DNA from: Verrucomicrobiota bacterium
Lineage (GTDB): Bacteria > Verrucomicrobiota > Verrucomicrobiia > Verrucomicrobiales > Akkermansiaceae
Length of the DNA stretch: 64,000 nt
Direction: 5' to 3'
Assembly (NCBI GenBank): GCA_017301995.1
Contig: JAFLEH010000036.1
Span: 1-64,000, forward strand
A program made the position numbers and the translations under genes. How positions within the stretch are numbered: position 1 is the first letter of the stretch; each line of letters starts with the position of its first letter. Under the pieces are notes generated by a model. It ran no database searches, had not been told where the DNA came from, and saw only the letters and a list, made by a program, of their open reading frames with translations. Positions 11,044 through 19,143 of the stretch are shown here, piece after piece.

Positions 11044-12684
11044 TCACTCAGACTTCACGAACGAAACATCATCGACCCGGCAGAACGAACCCCCTTTCCC
11101 TTCGGCGAGGAATCCGACTTCCACCTTGTTGCCGGAAACCCTGACCTCCTTGAGCTCAATGGTCGCCCACCTGGAATTCTCTCCTTTGATGGCGGTTGAG
11201 AACTCTTTCCCTCCCGACCTGGCATACATCTCAAGCTTCCCGAAGCCGTCGCTGTTCATCACCTTGGCGGTCATGGTGTATTCACCATCTTCGAACTTCA
11301 CGTACGGCGACGAGGCGATCACCTGGTGAACCTGACGGGTGAAGTCGGTGCTGTCGCTCATGTTGAGGCACCTTTCCCCGATGACCTGCTTGCGATCCTC
11401 GGAGCTGTTGGCGTGGTTGAGCATCGGTGACCCGCGTTCGAGCGAAATCTTCGTGCCCTTGGTCACCTTGGTCTCCCAGCCCATCAGTCGCTCCTGCTTC
11501 GGCTTGTCGCCGCTGGGCACGTCCTTGCGGTCGGCCTCGAAGCTCGCGTTCTTGATCCAGTTGTTGTCATCGGCCACCCGCCAGCGCCCCGTCGGCACAT
11601 GCAGGTCCCAGGAATGCAGCGAGTTGAAATAGGGTTGGTCGCCATCGAAGGAAAGCGGGCACCACTGGTTGTAGCCGAGCCCGTTCCCGGCGAAGGCGGC
11701 CCAGCGGTCGCCACAGTAGATCACCGTATCCTGTTGGGTGCCCTTGACCGTGACGAAAAATCCGGTCTGGGTGACGTGGGCATAGTCATCCTCGGCGCCC
11801 TTCATGATCATCATGTCGTTCTCGGGGAGATAGGGCCCCCGGACGTCGTCGGCGACCAGATAATAGGCATAGGACGAATCCCACCCATACAGGTTGGAGG
11901 CGGCCAGGTAGAACTTGCCCTTGTATTTGAACATGCAGTTTCCCTCTCGTCCGGACCCCTTGTAGACCTGCGTACAATCCAGGAGGTCGTATTTGTCCCC
12001 CTTGAGGCCGATCTCCGAAATGTAGATCTTGTTGCGGCCCTTGCCGTAGCTGTAGACGAGGTAAGACTTGCCGGTGTCCTCGTCGGTGAAAACCGTCTGG
12101 TCGCCCGTGTTCGGGGTGCCGATGGTCTCGGTCATGTCCTTGCGGTGATGCCACTTGAAGGGGCCGGCCGGTTTGTCGGCCACGGCGAAGAGGATCCCGG
12201 CTCCGTACTGGGCGACCATCACATACTTGCCCGCGTCCTTGAAGTGCGCCACCCCGAGTCGGGCGATCCACGGCCACGCGCGCGGTCCGCCATTTTTGAG
12301 GGCTTCCTCGCGGGTCAGGGCCTCACCTTCAGACTCCCAGTTGACCAGATCGGTGGAGGTGTGACAGGTCACGGCATTGAAGCGGTTTCCCCGAGTGTAG
12401 GTGACGGAGGGATCCTCCCGGTATTTCACCGCTTCTTGGTATTCGACCCCGTACCAATAAAACTTCTCGGTGTTGGTTTTAGGATCCCTGAATCGGAAGA
12501 TGCCGCCGCCCTGGCTAAAGATTGGCTTGCCGTCTTTTGTGTCCCGGAAAACGTCGTTCTTGATGTTCGGCGACTGCGAATAGGCCGGACTTCCTGCGGT
12601 GAAACTGAGAAGTCCGATGGTCGATAAAACGACGGCGACGAGGCCATTGCGGACACTGAACTTGGGTCGGAATTCGGGTTTCAT
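11044..12684 (-). CDS. Glycoside hydrolase family 43 protein, exo-beta-1,3-galactanase-like, secreted
   Basis: The 546-residue protein has a signal peptide (about residues 12-35, ending SPAYSQ). A five-bladed propeller follows, with the GH43 landmarks FYWYGVEYQE, STDLVNWESEG, KYVMVAQYG and KPAGPFKW, resembling GH43 galactan 1,3-beta-galactosidases. The last 130 residues form a separate beta-sandwich-like domain (NASFEADRK ... RVDDVSFVKSE), probably carbohydrate-binding. The ATG at 12684 is chosen because it places the signal peptide at the N-terminus; the frame stays open to an ATG at 12792. The GH2 gene follows in the same direction. A perfect 18-bp palindrome lies about 130 bp upstream and may be an operator. 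Confidence 0.82.
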   Translation of the reverse strand: MKPEFRPKFSVRNGLVAVVLSTIGLLSFTAGSPAYSQSPNIKNDVFRDTKDGKPIFSQGGGIFRFRDPKTNTEKFYWYGVEYQEAVKYREDPSVTYTRGNRFNAVTCHTSTDLVNWESEGEALTREEALKNGGPRAWPWIARLGVAHFKDAGKYVMVAQYGAGILFAVADKPAGPFKWHHRKDMTETIGTPNTGDQTVFTDEDTGKSYLVYSYGKGRNKIYISEIGLKGDKYDLLDCTQVYKGSGREGNCMFKYKGKFYLAASNLYGWDSSYAYYLVADDVRGPYLPENDMMIMKGAEDDYAHVTQTGFFVTVKGTQQDTVIYCGDRWAAFAGNGLGYNQWCPLSFDGDQPYFNSLHSWDLHVPTGRWRVADDNNWIKNASFEADRKDVPSGDKPKQERLMGWETKVTKGTKISLERGSPMLNHANSSEDRKQVIGERCLNMSDSTDFTRQVHQVIASSPYVKFEDGEYTMTAKVMNSDGFGKLEMYARSGGKEFSTAIKGENSRWATIELKEVRVSGNKVEVGFLAEGKGGSFCRVDDVSFVKSE

Positions 12685-13178
12685 TTGGAAGATGTTGGGG
12701 AAGCTGATGATGGTTTCGACTTGAGGCAAGGACGATTCAGGAATCCGGAGATTCCGAGATCGCCTTGAACCGTATAAAACCACCAACTCCATTAGTTTTC
12801 AAAATCCGGATTACCCCAATTGGGGTAACGAGCCTTGGGCCAGCCCGACCAGCGGGCGGGATTGGAATCGATATGAAGCCCGTCATGCCGCTGGTCTCCC
12901 CAAACGACAACCGTCTGCGCGCATGGAGCGGGCGGGGAAAGTCAGGGAGCCTGCGGCCCGGCTGATCGTTACCTGCGAATCCTCAGACGGCTGTGGGGGG
13001 CACCATTGGTCTGCAGTCCGTCCGTGGAATGGATGGTCAGCATTTCTGACCTCGTAAAATGGTAGTCATGCTGCGGTCGAGGATGCGATTGGTGAAAGGT
13101 AATCTCCTGCCGAGCGTCGGTCGTTCCGGAAATGTTCGAGATGGAGTGGGAACGGTGCATCACTCGCGATGTCCCTGA
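12685..13178. other. Intergenic region upstream of GH43 and downstream of comM
   Basis: About 490 bp without a supportable gene. It holds the 18-bp palindrome at 12811-12828. A possible GH43 promoter (TTGCCT-N17-CAGCTT, reverse strand) ends about 16 bp before the ATG. Confidence 0.5.
12811..12828. promoter_or_regulatory. 18-bp perfect palindrome, candidate operator of the GH43-GH2 genes
   Basis: TTACCCCAATTGGGGTAA is identical on both strands. It sits in an AT-richer patch about 130 bp upstream of the GH43 start. Such symmetry suits a dimeric transcription factor. No regulator gene is adjacent. Confidence 0.5.
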
Positions 13179-14714
13179 TCACGCGAACAATTTCCGATCC
13201 AGCGAGCGATATTGGATGGCCTCGAGGATGTCGTTGGGGCGGATGTTTTCGGATCCGGCCAGGTCGGCCAGGGTGCGGGCCACCTTGAGGATGCGGTCGT
13301 GGGCGCGGGCGGAGAAATTCATTTCCTCCATCGCCTGTTCGAGGTAGCCGGTGGCCTCGGCGTTGAGTTGGCAGTGCTGGCGCACCAGACGCGCGTTCAT
13401 CGCCGCATTGGTGCGGTGGGCGGATTTTCTGAACCGCTCCTGTTGGATCCTCCGCGCCGCGACCACCCGTTCCCGGATCACCGGCGACGCCTCGCCCGAC
13501 GGCGTGTTCGCGGACAGCTCCCGAAAATCCACCAGCGGCACCTCCACATGGATATCTATCCGGTCCAACAACGGGCCGGAGATCCGCTGACGGTAGTTTT
13601 CTATCTGTCGCGACGAGCAGCGGCACTGCCTCTTCGCATCGCCGTAGTAGCCACAAGGGCACGGGTTCATCGCGGCCACCAGCATCACCCGCGAGGGAAA
13701 CGTCAGCGTTCCCGCCGCGCGGGAAATCGTGACGTGGCCGTCCTCCAGCGGCTGCCGCAAAACCTCGAGCGTCTGGCGGCGGAACTCCGGCAATTCGTCG
13801 AGAAACAACACCCCATGGTGCGCCAGCGAAACCTCGCCCGGACCCGGATTGGTCCCGCCACCCAGCAATCCGGCGTCGGAAATCGTGTGGTGCGGCGCGC
13901 GGAACGGCCTGGTGGTTAGAAAGGCGCGTTTCGGATCCAACAGCCCGGTGATCGAGTGGATCTTGGTGGTCTCGATCGCCTCGTCCTCGGACATGTCCGG
14001 CAGAATCGTGGGGATCCGCTTGGCGAGCATCGACTTCCCGGTCCCGGGCGGTCCCACCATCAGAATGTTATGATTTCCCGCCGCGGCCACCTCCAGCGCG
14101 CGCTTGACCATGTGCTGGCCGCGCACTTCGTCGAAGTCCACCTCATATTTCCGGTGCGAGTCGAAAAACGCGCGTCGGTCCAGACGGAACGGCGGGATTT
14201 CCAGGTCGTCGTTGAGCAGGTCCCACGCCTCGCGCAGGTTGCGGATCGGATAGACCCGGATCCCCTCCACCACCGCGGCCTCGGGCGCGTTCTCATCGGG
14301 CACCAGCAGGCGGGTACGGCCCCGACGTTTCGCCTCGAGCGCGATCGCCAGCACGCCCTTCACCGGCCGCACCGCGCCATCCAGTCCCAGTTCGCCCACC
14401 ACGCAGCAGTCCTCCACCGGCAGTTCGCGGGTTCCGGACGCCGCCACCATCGCCAGCGCGATCGGCAAGTCGAACGACGGCCCCTCTTTTTTCAAGTCCG
14501 CCGGCGCCAGATTCACCGTCTTGATCCCGTCATCCAGCCGCAGCGCCGAAGCCACGATGGCCGAGGTCACCCGCTGCGAGGATTCCCTAACCGCCGCATC
14601 CGGCAGACCCACGATCACGATCATCGGCTTGTCAGCGCCATGGGCGTTGACCTCCACCTCGACCTCCTGGGCCTCGACTCCTCGCAATGCGGCTGAAAAC
14701 AGACGGGTAATCAT
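13179..14714 (-). CDS. comM: ComM/YifB family AAA+ ATPase (Mg chelatase-like)
   Basis: The 511-residue protein matches ComM/YifB in full. It has an N-terminal Lon-protease-like fold (TRLFSAALRGVEAQEVEVEVN, then APADLKKEGPSFDLPIAL), Walker A GPPGTGKSMLAKR, Walker B LFLDELPEF, the Cys-rich NPCPCGYYGD loop, and a C-terminal Mg-chelatase domain ending IQYRSLDRK. ComM is a hexameric branch-migration helicase that helps integrate incoming DNA in natural transformation. The start at 14714 (MITRLFSAALRG) agrees with relatives and follows a predicted promoter. No competence pilus genes are nearby, and comM also occurs outside competence loci. Confidence 0.93.
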   Translation of the reverse strand: MITRLFSAALRGVEAQEVEVEVNAHGADKPMIVIVGLPDAAVRESSQRVTSAIVASALRLDDGIKTVNLAPADLKKEGPSFDLPIALAMVAASGTRELPVEDCCVVGELGLDGAVRPVKGVLAIALEAKRRGRTRLLVPDENAPEAAVVEGIRVYPIRNLREAWDLLNDDLEIPPFRLDRRAFFDSHRKYEVDFDEVRGQHMVKRALEVAAAGNHNILMVGPPGTGKSMLAKRIPTILPDMSEDEAIETTKIHSITGLLDPKRAFLTTRPFRAPHHTISDAGLLGGGTNPGPGEVSLAHHGVLFLDELPEFRRQTLEVLRQPLEDGHVTISRAAGTLTFPSRVMLVAAMNPCPCGYYGDAKRQCRCSSRQIENYRQRISGPLLDRIDIHVEVPLVDFRELSANTPSGEASPVIRERVVAARRIQQERFRKSAHRTNAAMNARLVRQHCQLNAEATGYLEQAMEEMNFSARAHDRILKVARTLADLAGSENIRPNDILEAIQYRSLDRKLFA

Positions 14715-15039
14715 GTGAACAGGCGCATTCTGCCGGTTTTCCCCAACCCTTGCAAGCGGGAAAGAGGGAAATTTTCCGGAGCCAACCGGGATTGCGGTGC
14801 CATCCGGCTCCGCGGCCTCCATCGCCTTGATCCCGATATCCGGAGTACACGGTTGTTTGGAACCCCGGTTCGCCACCGGGTTCGCCAGGAACTGTTTGAC
14901 AGCAACGCCAATCGCCGGATCGGGATAACGGGGGGACGATGAAACATGAAGCGACGCGTGTCGTATGATTGGAGCCATTCGCAACTTGGAACTTGTGGCC
15001 GCGAGCGCGAAATAATCTCCCTAAACCCGCAACCGAAAC
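14715..15039. other. Divergent intergenic region, comM / six-hairpin glycosidase
   Basis: About 325 bp separating divergent genes. It contains the comM promoter. No gene or repeat was recognised in the remainder. Confidence 0.5.
14727..14755 (-). promoter_or_regulatory. Predicted comM promoter
   Basis: On the reverse strand, TTGCAA (14755-14750), a 17-bp spacer and CAGAAT (14732-14727) precede the comM ATG, with 12 bases between the -10 and the ATG. Confidence 0.5.
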
Positions 15040-16380
15040 ATGCGATCTTCCGTCCCTACCCACATCGCCGGCGTGCTGTCGCTCGCCGCTTTTCTAACAT
15101 TCCAAACCGTTTCCGCCCAACGGCAATCCGCACCTCCATCCGATGCCGAGCGCGAACTGGCGCGGACGATCATGGCCGACAAACGAATGGACGAAGTCCT
15201 CCGAATGGGTCGGGAACTGCTCAAGTCCGGCATGAACGCCGGCAGCGGCTATCGGGAAGTCTGGATCCGCGATCTCAACACGTTCATCGTACCCCTGCTG
15301 GATGTGGCGCCGCGGCAGTCGGTGCGCGATGCGCTGATCACGTTTTTCCATTTCCAGGGCGAGGATGGAAACGTGATCGACGGATATGTTCCGAAGGATG
15401 CCGGCAACGCGGGCTACAAATATCGCCACGCCGATACCATGCCCGGCCTGAAAGCGCACAAGAACACGGTGGAAACCGACCAGGAAAGCTCGCTGGCGCA
15501 GGCCGTGTGCCGCTATATCACGAAAACAAAGGACGCGGGTATCCTCGACGAAGGGGTCCGCGGAATCACCGTTCGGCGGCGTGTGGAAATGGCGCTGGAA
15601 TATCCGCTGAAGCACCGGTTCAGTGAGAAGCACGGTCTGGTGTGGGGCGCCACGACCGCGGATTGGGGAGACGTCCAGCCCGAGCACGAATGGGGAGTCG
15701 AACTCGATGAAAGCAGCAACCGCGCGATTGATATCTACGACAATGCCATGCTGGTGGTGGCGATCGGGGATTTCGTGAAAACCGGCATTCCCGCCACGGA
15801 CGAGCGGAAGCGCGAGTGGACGGAGCGGAACACCAGGCTGCGCGCCGCCATCCGAAACCATCTTTGGGACAAGGCGACCGGAAAATTCATCCCACATATC
15901 TATCTGGGAAAATCGCCGTTCCCGCCGGATTTCGACGAGCGCGGGGTTTTCTATCACGGCGGCACCACCGTGGCCATCGAGGCGGGATTGCTCACACCGG
16001 AGGAAATCCGGGACTCATACGAAACGATGCGCGGCAACGTGAAACGCGCCAATGCCGCGAGCATCGGTCTGACGCTGTATCCGCCCTATCCGGAAGGCAC
16101 GTTCAAGAACCGCAGCATGGCCCCCTATTCCTATCAGAATGGCGGCGACTGGGACTGGTTCGGCGGCCGCACGGTGACCCAGTTGGCCCGCGCGGGACTT
16201 GTCGGAGAGGCCTATCGGGAACTGATCCCCATGCTGGAGCGGGCGATCGGACACAACGGCTTTTACGAATGGTGGACCCCTTCCAACGAACCCAAGGGCT
16301 CCGGCCAGTTCAGAGGCGCCGCCGGGGTGCTCATCGAGGCCATCGCCACTCTCCGGGATTGGGCCGATGCCCGGGATTGA
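15040..16380 (+). CDS. Secreted (alpha/alpha)6 six-hairpin glycosidase-like protein
   Basis: The 446-residue protein begins with a signal peptide (about 1-27, ending TVSAQ). The rest is rich in helical segments with carboxylates typical of six-hairpin glycosidases: REVWIRDLNTF, ATTADWGDVQPEHEWG, YDNAMLVVA and GGDWDWFGGRT, the last resembling GH-G clan trehalase and glucosidase sites. It probably hydrolyses a glycosidic bond outside the cytoplasm, but family and substrate are not assigned. Its start is set by the signal peptide. It is divergent from comM and followed 200 bp later by ilvE. Confidence 0.7.
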   Translation: MRSSVPTHIAGVLSLAAFLTFQTVSAQRQSAPPSDAERELARTIMADKRMDEVLRMGRELLKSGMNAGSGYREVWIRDLNTFIVPLLDVAPRQSVRDALITFFHFQGEDGNVIDGYVPKDAGNAGYKYRHADTMPGLKAHKNTVETDQESSLAQAVCRYITKTKDAGILDEGVRGITVRRRVEMALEYPLKHRFSEKHGLVWGATTADWGDVQPEHEWGVELDESSNRAIDIYDNAMLVVAIGDFVKTGIPATDERKREWTERNTRLRAAIRNHLWDKATGKFIPHIYLGKSPFPPDFDERGVFYHGGTTVAIEAGLLTPEEIRDSYETMRGNVKRANAASIGLTLYPPYPEGTFKNRSMAPYSYQNGGDWDWFGGRTVTQLARAGLVGEAYRELIPMLERAIGHNGFYEWWTPSNEPKGSGQFRGAAGVLIEAIATLRDWADARD

Positions 16381-16539
16381 AATCCCGCCACCCCGCTTCC
16401 CACGGGTTGATAGGACGCGTCTGGATCGCCGGCGCAAGCGTTGGCCCTGAATCGCGCCGCCGATGCTCCCGGAGCGCCTTGCCGGTGGCGGACGGCGGGC
16501 AACCCGGATCCCCACCCCGCATTTTTCCGATTCTCCCGC

Positions 16540-16567
16540 TTGCCAGAGGCGGGGGAGCGCCTAGGAT
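16540..16567 (+). promoter_or_regulatory. Predicted ilvE promoter
   Basis: TTGCCA at 16540-16545, a 16-bp spacer and TAGGAT at 16562-16567 lie 12 bp upstream of the ATG, implying a leader of roughly five bases. Confidence 0.55.
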
Positions 16568-16579
16568 GGGCGCGCACAC

Positions 16580-17449
16580 ATGAAAATCTGGCTCGACGGA
16601 AAACTGGTGGATGAAGCGGAAGCGAAGATCTCGGTCTTCGACCATGGCTTGTTGTATGGCGACGGGGTGTTCGAAGGCATCCGGTTTTACAACGGGCGGG
16701 TGTTCCGTCTGGAGGAGCACATCACGCGCCTGTTCGAGTCCGCCAGGGCGATTCTGCTGGATATTCCGTGGACCCATGAGGAAGTCTGCCGGTTCACCTG
16801 CGAAACGGTGGCCGCCAACGGCCTCGACGACGGCTACATCCGTCTGGTGGTGACCCGCGGGATGGGCGAACTTGGGCTCAATCCGTTCCTCTGTCCGAAG
16901 GCCTCGATGTTCATCATCGCCTCGACGATCAAGCTCTATCCGGAAGAGTTCTACACCAACGGACTCGCCGTCATCACCTGCGCCACCCGCCGCCCGGCGC
17001 CCGGCGCGCTGATGCCGCAGGTGAAGTCGCTGAACTACCTGAACAACGTCATGGCCAAGGTGGAGGCCATCCAGGCCAACGCGTTGGAGGCGATCATGCT
17101 CAACGAGCAGGGCTACGTGGCGGAATGCACCGGAGACAACCTGTTCGTCATCAAGAACGGCACGCTCCACACCCCGCTCATCAGCGACGGCGCGCTCAAC
17201 GGCATCACCCGCGCGGTGATTCTCGAACTCGCCGCCCAGCTCGGCGTCCCGGTGGCGGAACGCTCGCTCACCCGCTACGATATTTTCATCGCCGATGAGT
17301 GCTTCCTCACCGGCACCGCGGCCGAGGTTATCCCGGTCGTTTCGCTAGACCGCCGGAAAATCGGCAGCGGACAGCCCGGTCCCCTCACCCGTCGTTTTAT
17401 CGAGGCCTTCAAGACGCTCGCCAACACCACCGGCACGCCGTTCCGCTGA
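16580..17449 (+). CDS. ilvE: Branched-chain amino acid aminotransferase (class IV PLP enzyme)
   Basis: The 289-residue fold-type IV PLP enzyme catalyses the last transamination of leucine, isoleucine and valine synthesis. Visible marks are FDHGLLYGDGVFEGIR near the N-terminus, the PLP lysine in VKSLNYLNN (about K149), the substrate and cofactor loop EAIMLNEQGYVAECTGDN, and TGTAAEVIPV near the C-terminus. Length and the YGDGVFEGIR motif favour IlvE over D-amino acid transaminase or ADC lyase. It precedes mcsA by 30 bp on the same strand and may be the first gene of that transcript, although it has no obvious functional link. Confidence 0.92.
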   Translation: MKIWLDGKLVDEAEAKISVFDHGLLYGDGVFEGIRFYNGRVFRLEEHITRLFESARAILLDIPWTHEEVCRFTCETVAANGLDDGYIRLVVTRGMGELGLNPFLCPKASMFIIASTIKLYPEEFYTNGLAVITCATRRPAPGALMPQVKSLNYLNNVMAKVEAIQANALEAIMLNEQGYVAECTGDNLFVIKNGTLHTPLISDGALNGITRAVILELAAQLGVPVAERSLTRYDIFIADECFLTGTAAEVIPVVSLDRRKIGSGQPGPLTRRFIEAFKTLANTTGTPFR

Positions 17450-17479
17450 CGCGCCCCCCTTTCCGGTCGTCCCCCCACC

Positions 17480-17986
17480 ATGAAAAAGTGCGATTTCTGT
17501 GATTCCAAGGCCACCGTTTTCCTGACGCAACTCGTTGACGGACAAACAAAAAAGGTGTGCCTCTGCGACCAATGCGCCCAGGAGCGGGGAGTCACCGACC
17601 CGACCGGATTTTCGCTGGCCGACCTGATCCTAGGGGGCATCGCCGCCGCGGCCGCGGCCACCCAGAGTGGCGAAGGCCCGCCCCCGCCCCAGGGCAGCGG
17701 CAAGAAGTGCCCGGCCTGCGGGTTCACCATGGAAGACCTCCACCGGGTGCGCCGTTTCGGCTGCGCCGAGTGCTACACCGCCTTCCGCGACGAAATCGGA
17801 CCGATGCTGCGCGGGATGCACCGCGGTCCCAGCCATGTGGGCAAGGTCCCGGCCGGCCTCGCCGCGCTCCACGTGAAACACCAGCGGCTGCAGGACCTGC
17901 GCGGGCGGCTGGAGCAGGCAATCGCTTCGGAAAACTACGAGGAAGCCGCCGGTATCCGCGATGAAATTAAGGCCCTCGGCGAATAA
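17480..17986 (+). CDS. mcsA: McsA, activator of the protein arginine kinase McsB
   Basis: The 168-residue protein has two zinc-binding CxxC pairs in each half: C4DFC7 with CLCDQC, then CPACG with CAEC. A UVR domain near the C-terminus reads RLEQAIASENYEEAAGIRDEIKAL. McsA binds and stimulates McsB and links it to ClpC. A low-complexity Ala/Gly/Pro linker separates the Cys blocks (about residues 50-70). mcsB follows after 23 bp. In Firmicutes the operon is ctsR-mcsA-mcsB-clpC; here ctsR is absent and ilvE takes its place. Confidence 0.92.
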   Translation: MKKCDFCDSKATVFLTQLVDGQTKKVCLCDQCAQERGVTDPTGFSLADLILGGIAAAAAATQSGEGPPPPQGSGKKCPACGFTMEDLHRVRRFGCAECYTAFRDEIGPMLRGMHRGPSHVGKVPAGLAALHVKHQRLQDLRGRLEQAIASENYEEAAGIRDEIKALGE

Positions 17987-18009
17987 CGACCGTTAGAACA
18001 CCCGTCCCC

Positions 18010-19143
18010 ATGATGCGTTTCAACACCCTCGTCAGAAACCCCGCCGACTGGATGACCGGCGCCCACCCCGAACGCGGTGCGGTGCTGACCTCCCGCATCC
18101 GGCTGGCCCGCAATCTCCGCCGCCATCCGTTTCCCGGCTGGGCCAAGCGCGAACAACGCGCCGAGGCGTTCTCGCTGCTCCGCCCGGCCGTCGAGGCCCT
18201 GCCGGCCATGAAGGACGCGTTTTCCCAGGAACTCAGCGACCTTTCCTCCGTCCAGAAACAGGTGCTCGTGGAGCGCCACCTCGCCTCGCGCGAGCACGCC
18301 GCCCGCGGCGATGGCTCCGGCATCGTGATCGAACGCCGCCAAACGTTCAGTTTCATGCTCAACGAGGAGGACCACCTCCGGATGCAGGCGATCCGTCCCG
18401 GGCTCCAACTCCAGGCCACTTTCGAGGCGCTCAGCGCGCTGGATACCGCGCTCGAATCATCGCTGGAGTTCGCCTTCGACCCGACCCTCGGCTACCTGAC
18501 CACCTGCCCGACCAATCTCGGCACCGGCCTGCGCGCGTCCGCGATGCTCCACTTGCCCGGACTGGTCCTCGGCGACCAAATCGGCCAAGTGCTCCAGGCG
18601 GTCGGAAAAATCGGCCTCGCGGTCCGCGGCCTCTACGGCGAGGGCACCGAGTCGCTGGGCAATCTCTACCAAATTTCCAACCAGTCCACCCTCGGCGAGA
18701 GCGAGGAAACCATCATCCGCCACCTGGAACGCGTGATCGCCCAGGTGGCCCACCACGAGCAAAACGCCCGCGAGAAACTCCTCGAGGACGACCCGGAGAT
18801 GGTCGCCGACAAGATCGGCCGCGCCTACGGGGTCCTGCGCCACGCGCACATCATCGACTCCAAGGAAGCGCTCAACCACCTGTCCCTGCTGCGCCTCGGC
18901 GGCAGCGTCGGGATTTTCCCGGCGTCCACCGCGCCCCTGTGCGACAGCTTGCTGATGGAGATCCAGCCGGCCCACCTCCAGCACCACACGGGCCGCAAGC
19001 TTTCCCCCGAGGAACGCGACTCAATCCGCGCGAAAATCATCCGCGAACGGTTGCAAAACCACCCTTCACCTGATAAAAGTAACCCATCCCCGGCCGAAAC
19101 CGGGCCGGACGACGGCTCCGCCACCCCCTCCGACGACTCATGA
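18010..19143 (+). CDS. mcsB: Protein arginine kinase McsB
   Basis: The 377-residue phosphagen-kinase-fold enzyme phosphorylates arginine side chains to mark proteins for ClpC-ClpP. Family segments seen are TSRIRLARNLRRHPFPGW, NEEDHLRMQAI, LGYLTTCPTNLGTGLRAS and GLYGEGTESLGNLYQISNQ. Near the C-terminus the sequence ERDSIRA fits the RDxxRA allosteric phospho-arginine pocket known from Bacillus McsB, so positive feedback may be kept. The stop overlaps the clpC start (ATGA), giving translational coupling. An alternative ATG lies one codon downstream. Confidence 0.95.
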   Translation: MMRFNTLVRNPADWMTGAHPERGAVLTSRIRLARNLRRHPFPGWAKREQRAEAFSLLRPAVEALPAMKDAFSQELSDLSSVQKQVLVERHLASREHAARGDGSGIVIERRQTFSFMLNEEDHLRMQAIRPGLQLQATFEALSALDTALESSLEFAFDPTLGYLTTCPTNLGTGLRASAMLHLPGLVLGDQIGQVLQAVGKIGLAVRGLYGEGTESLGNLYQISNQSTLGESEETIIRHLERVIAQVAHHEQNAREKLLEDDPEMVADKIGRAYGVLRHAHIIDSKEALNHLSLLRLGGSVGIFPASTAPLCDSLLMEIQPAHLQHHTGRKLSPEERDSIRAKIIRERLQNHPSPDKSNPSPAETGPDDGSATPSDDS

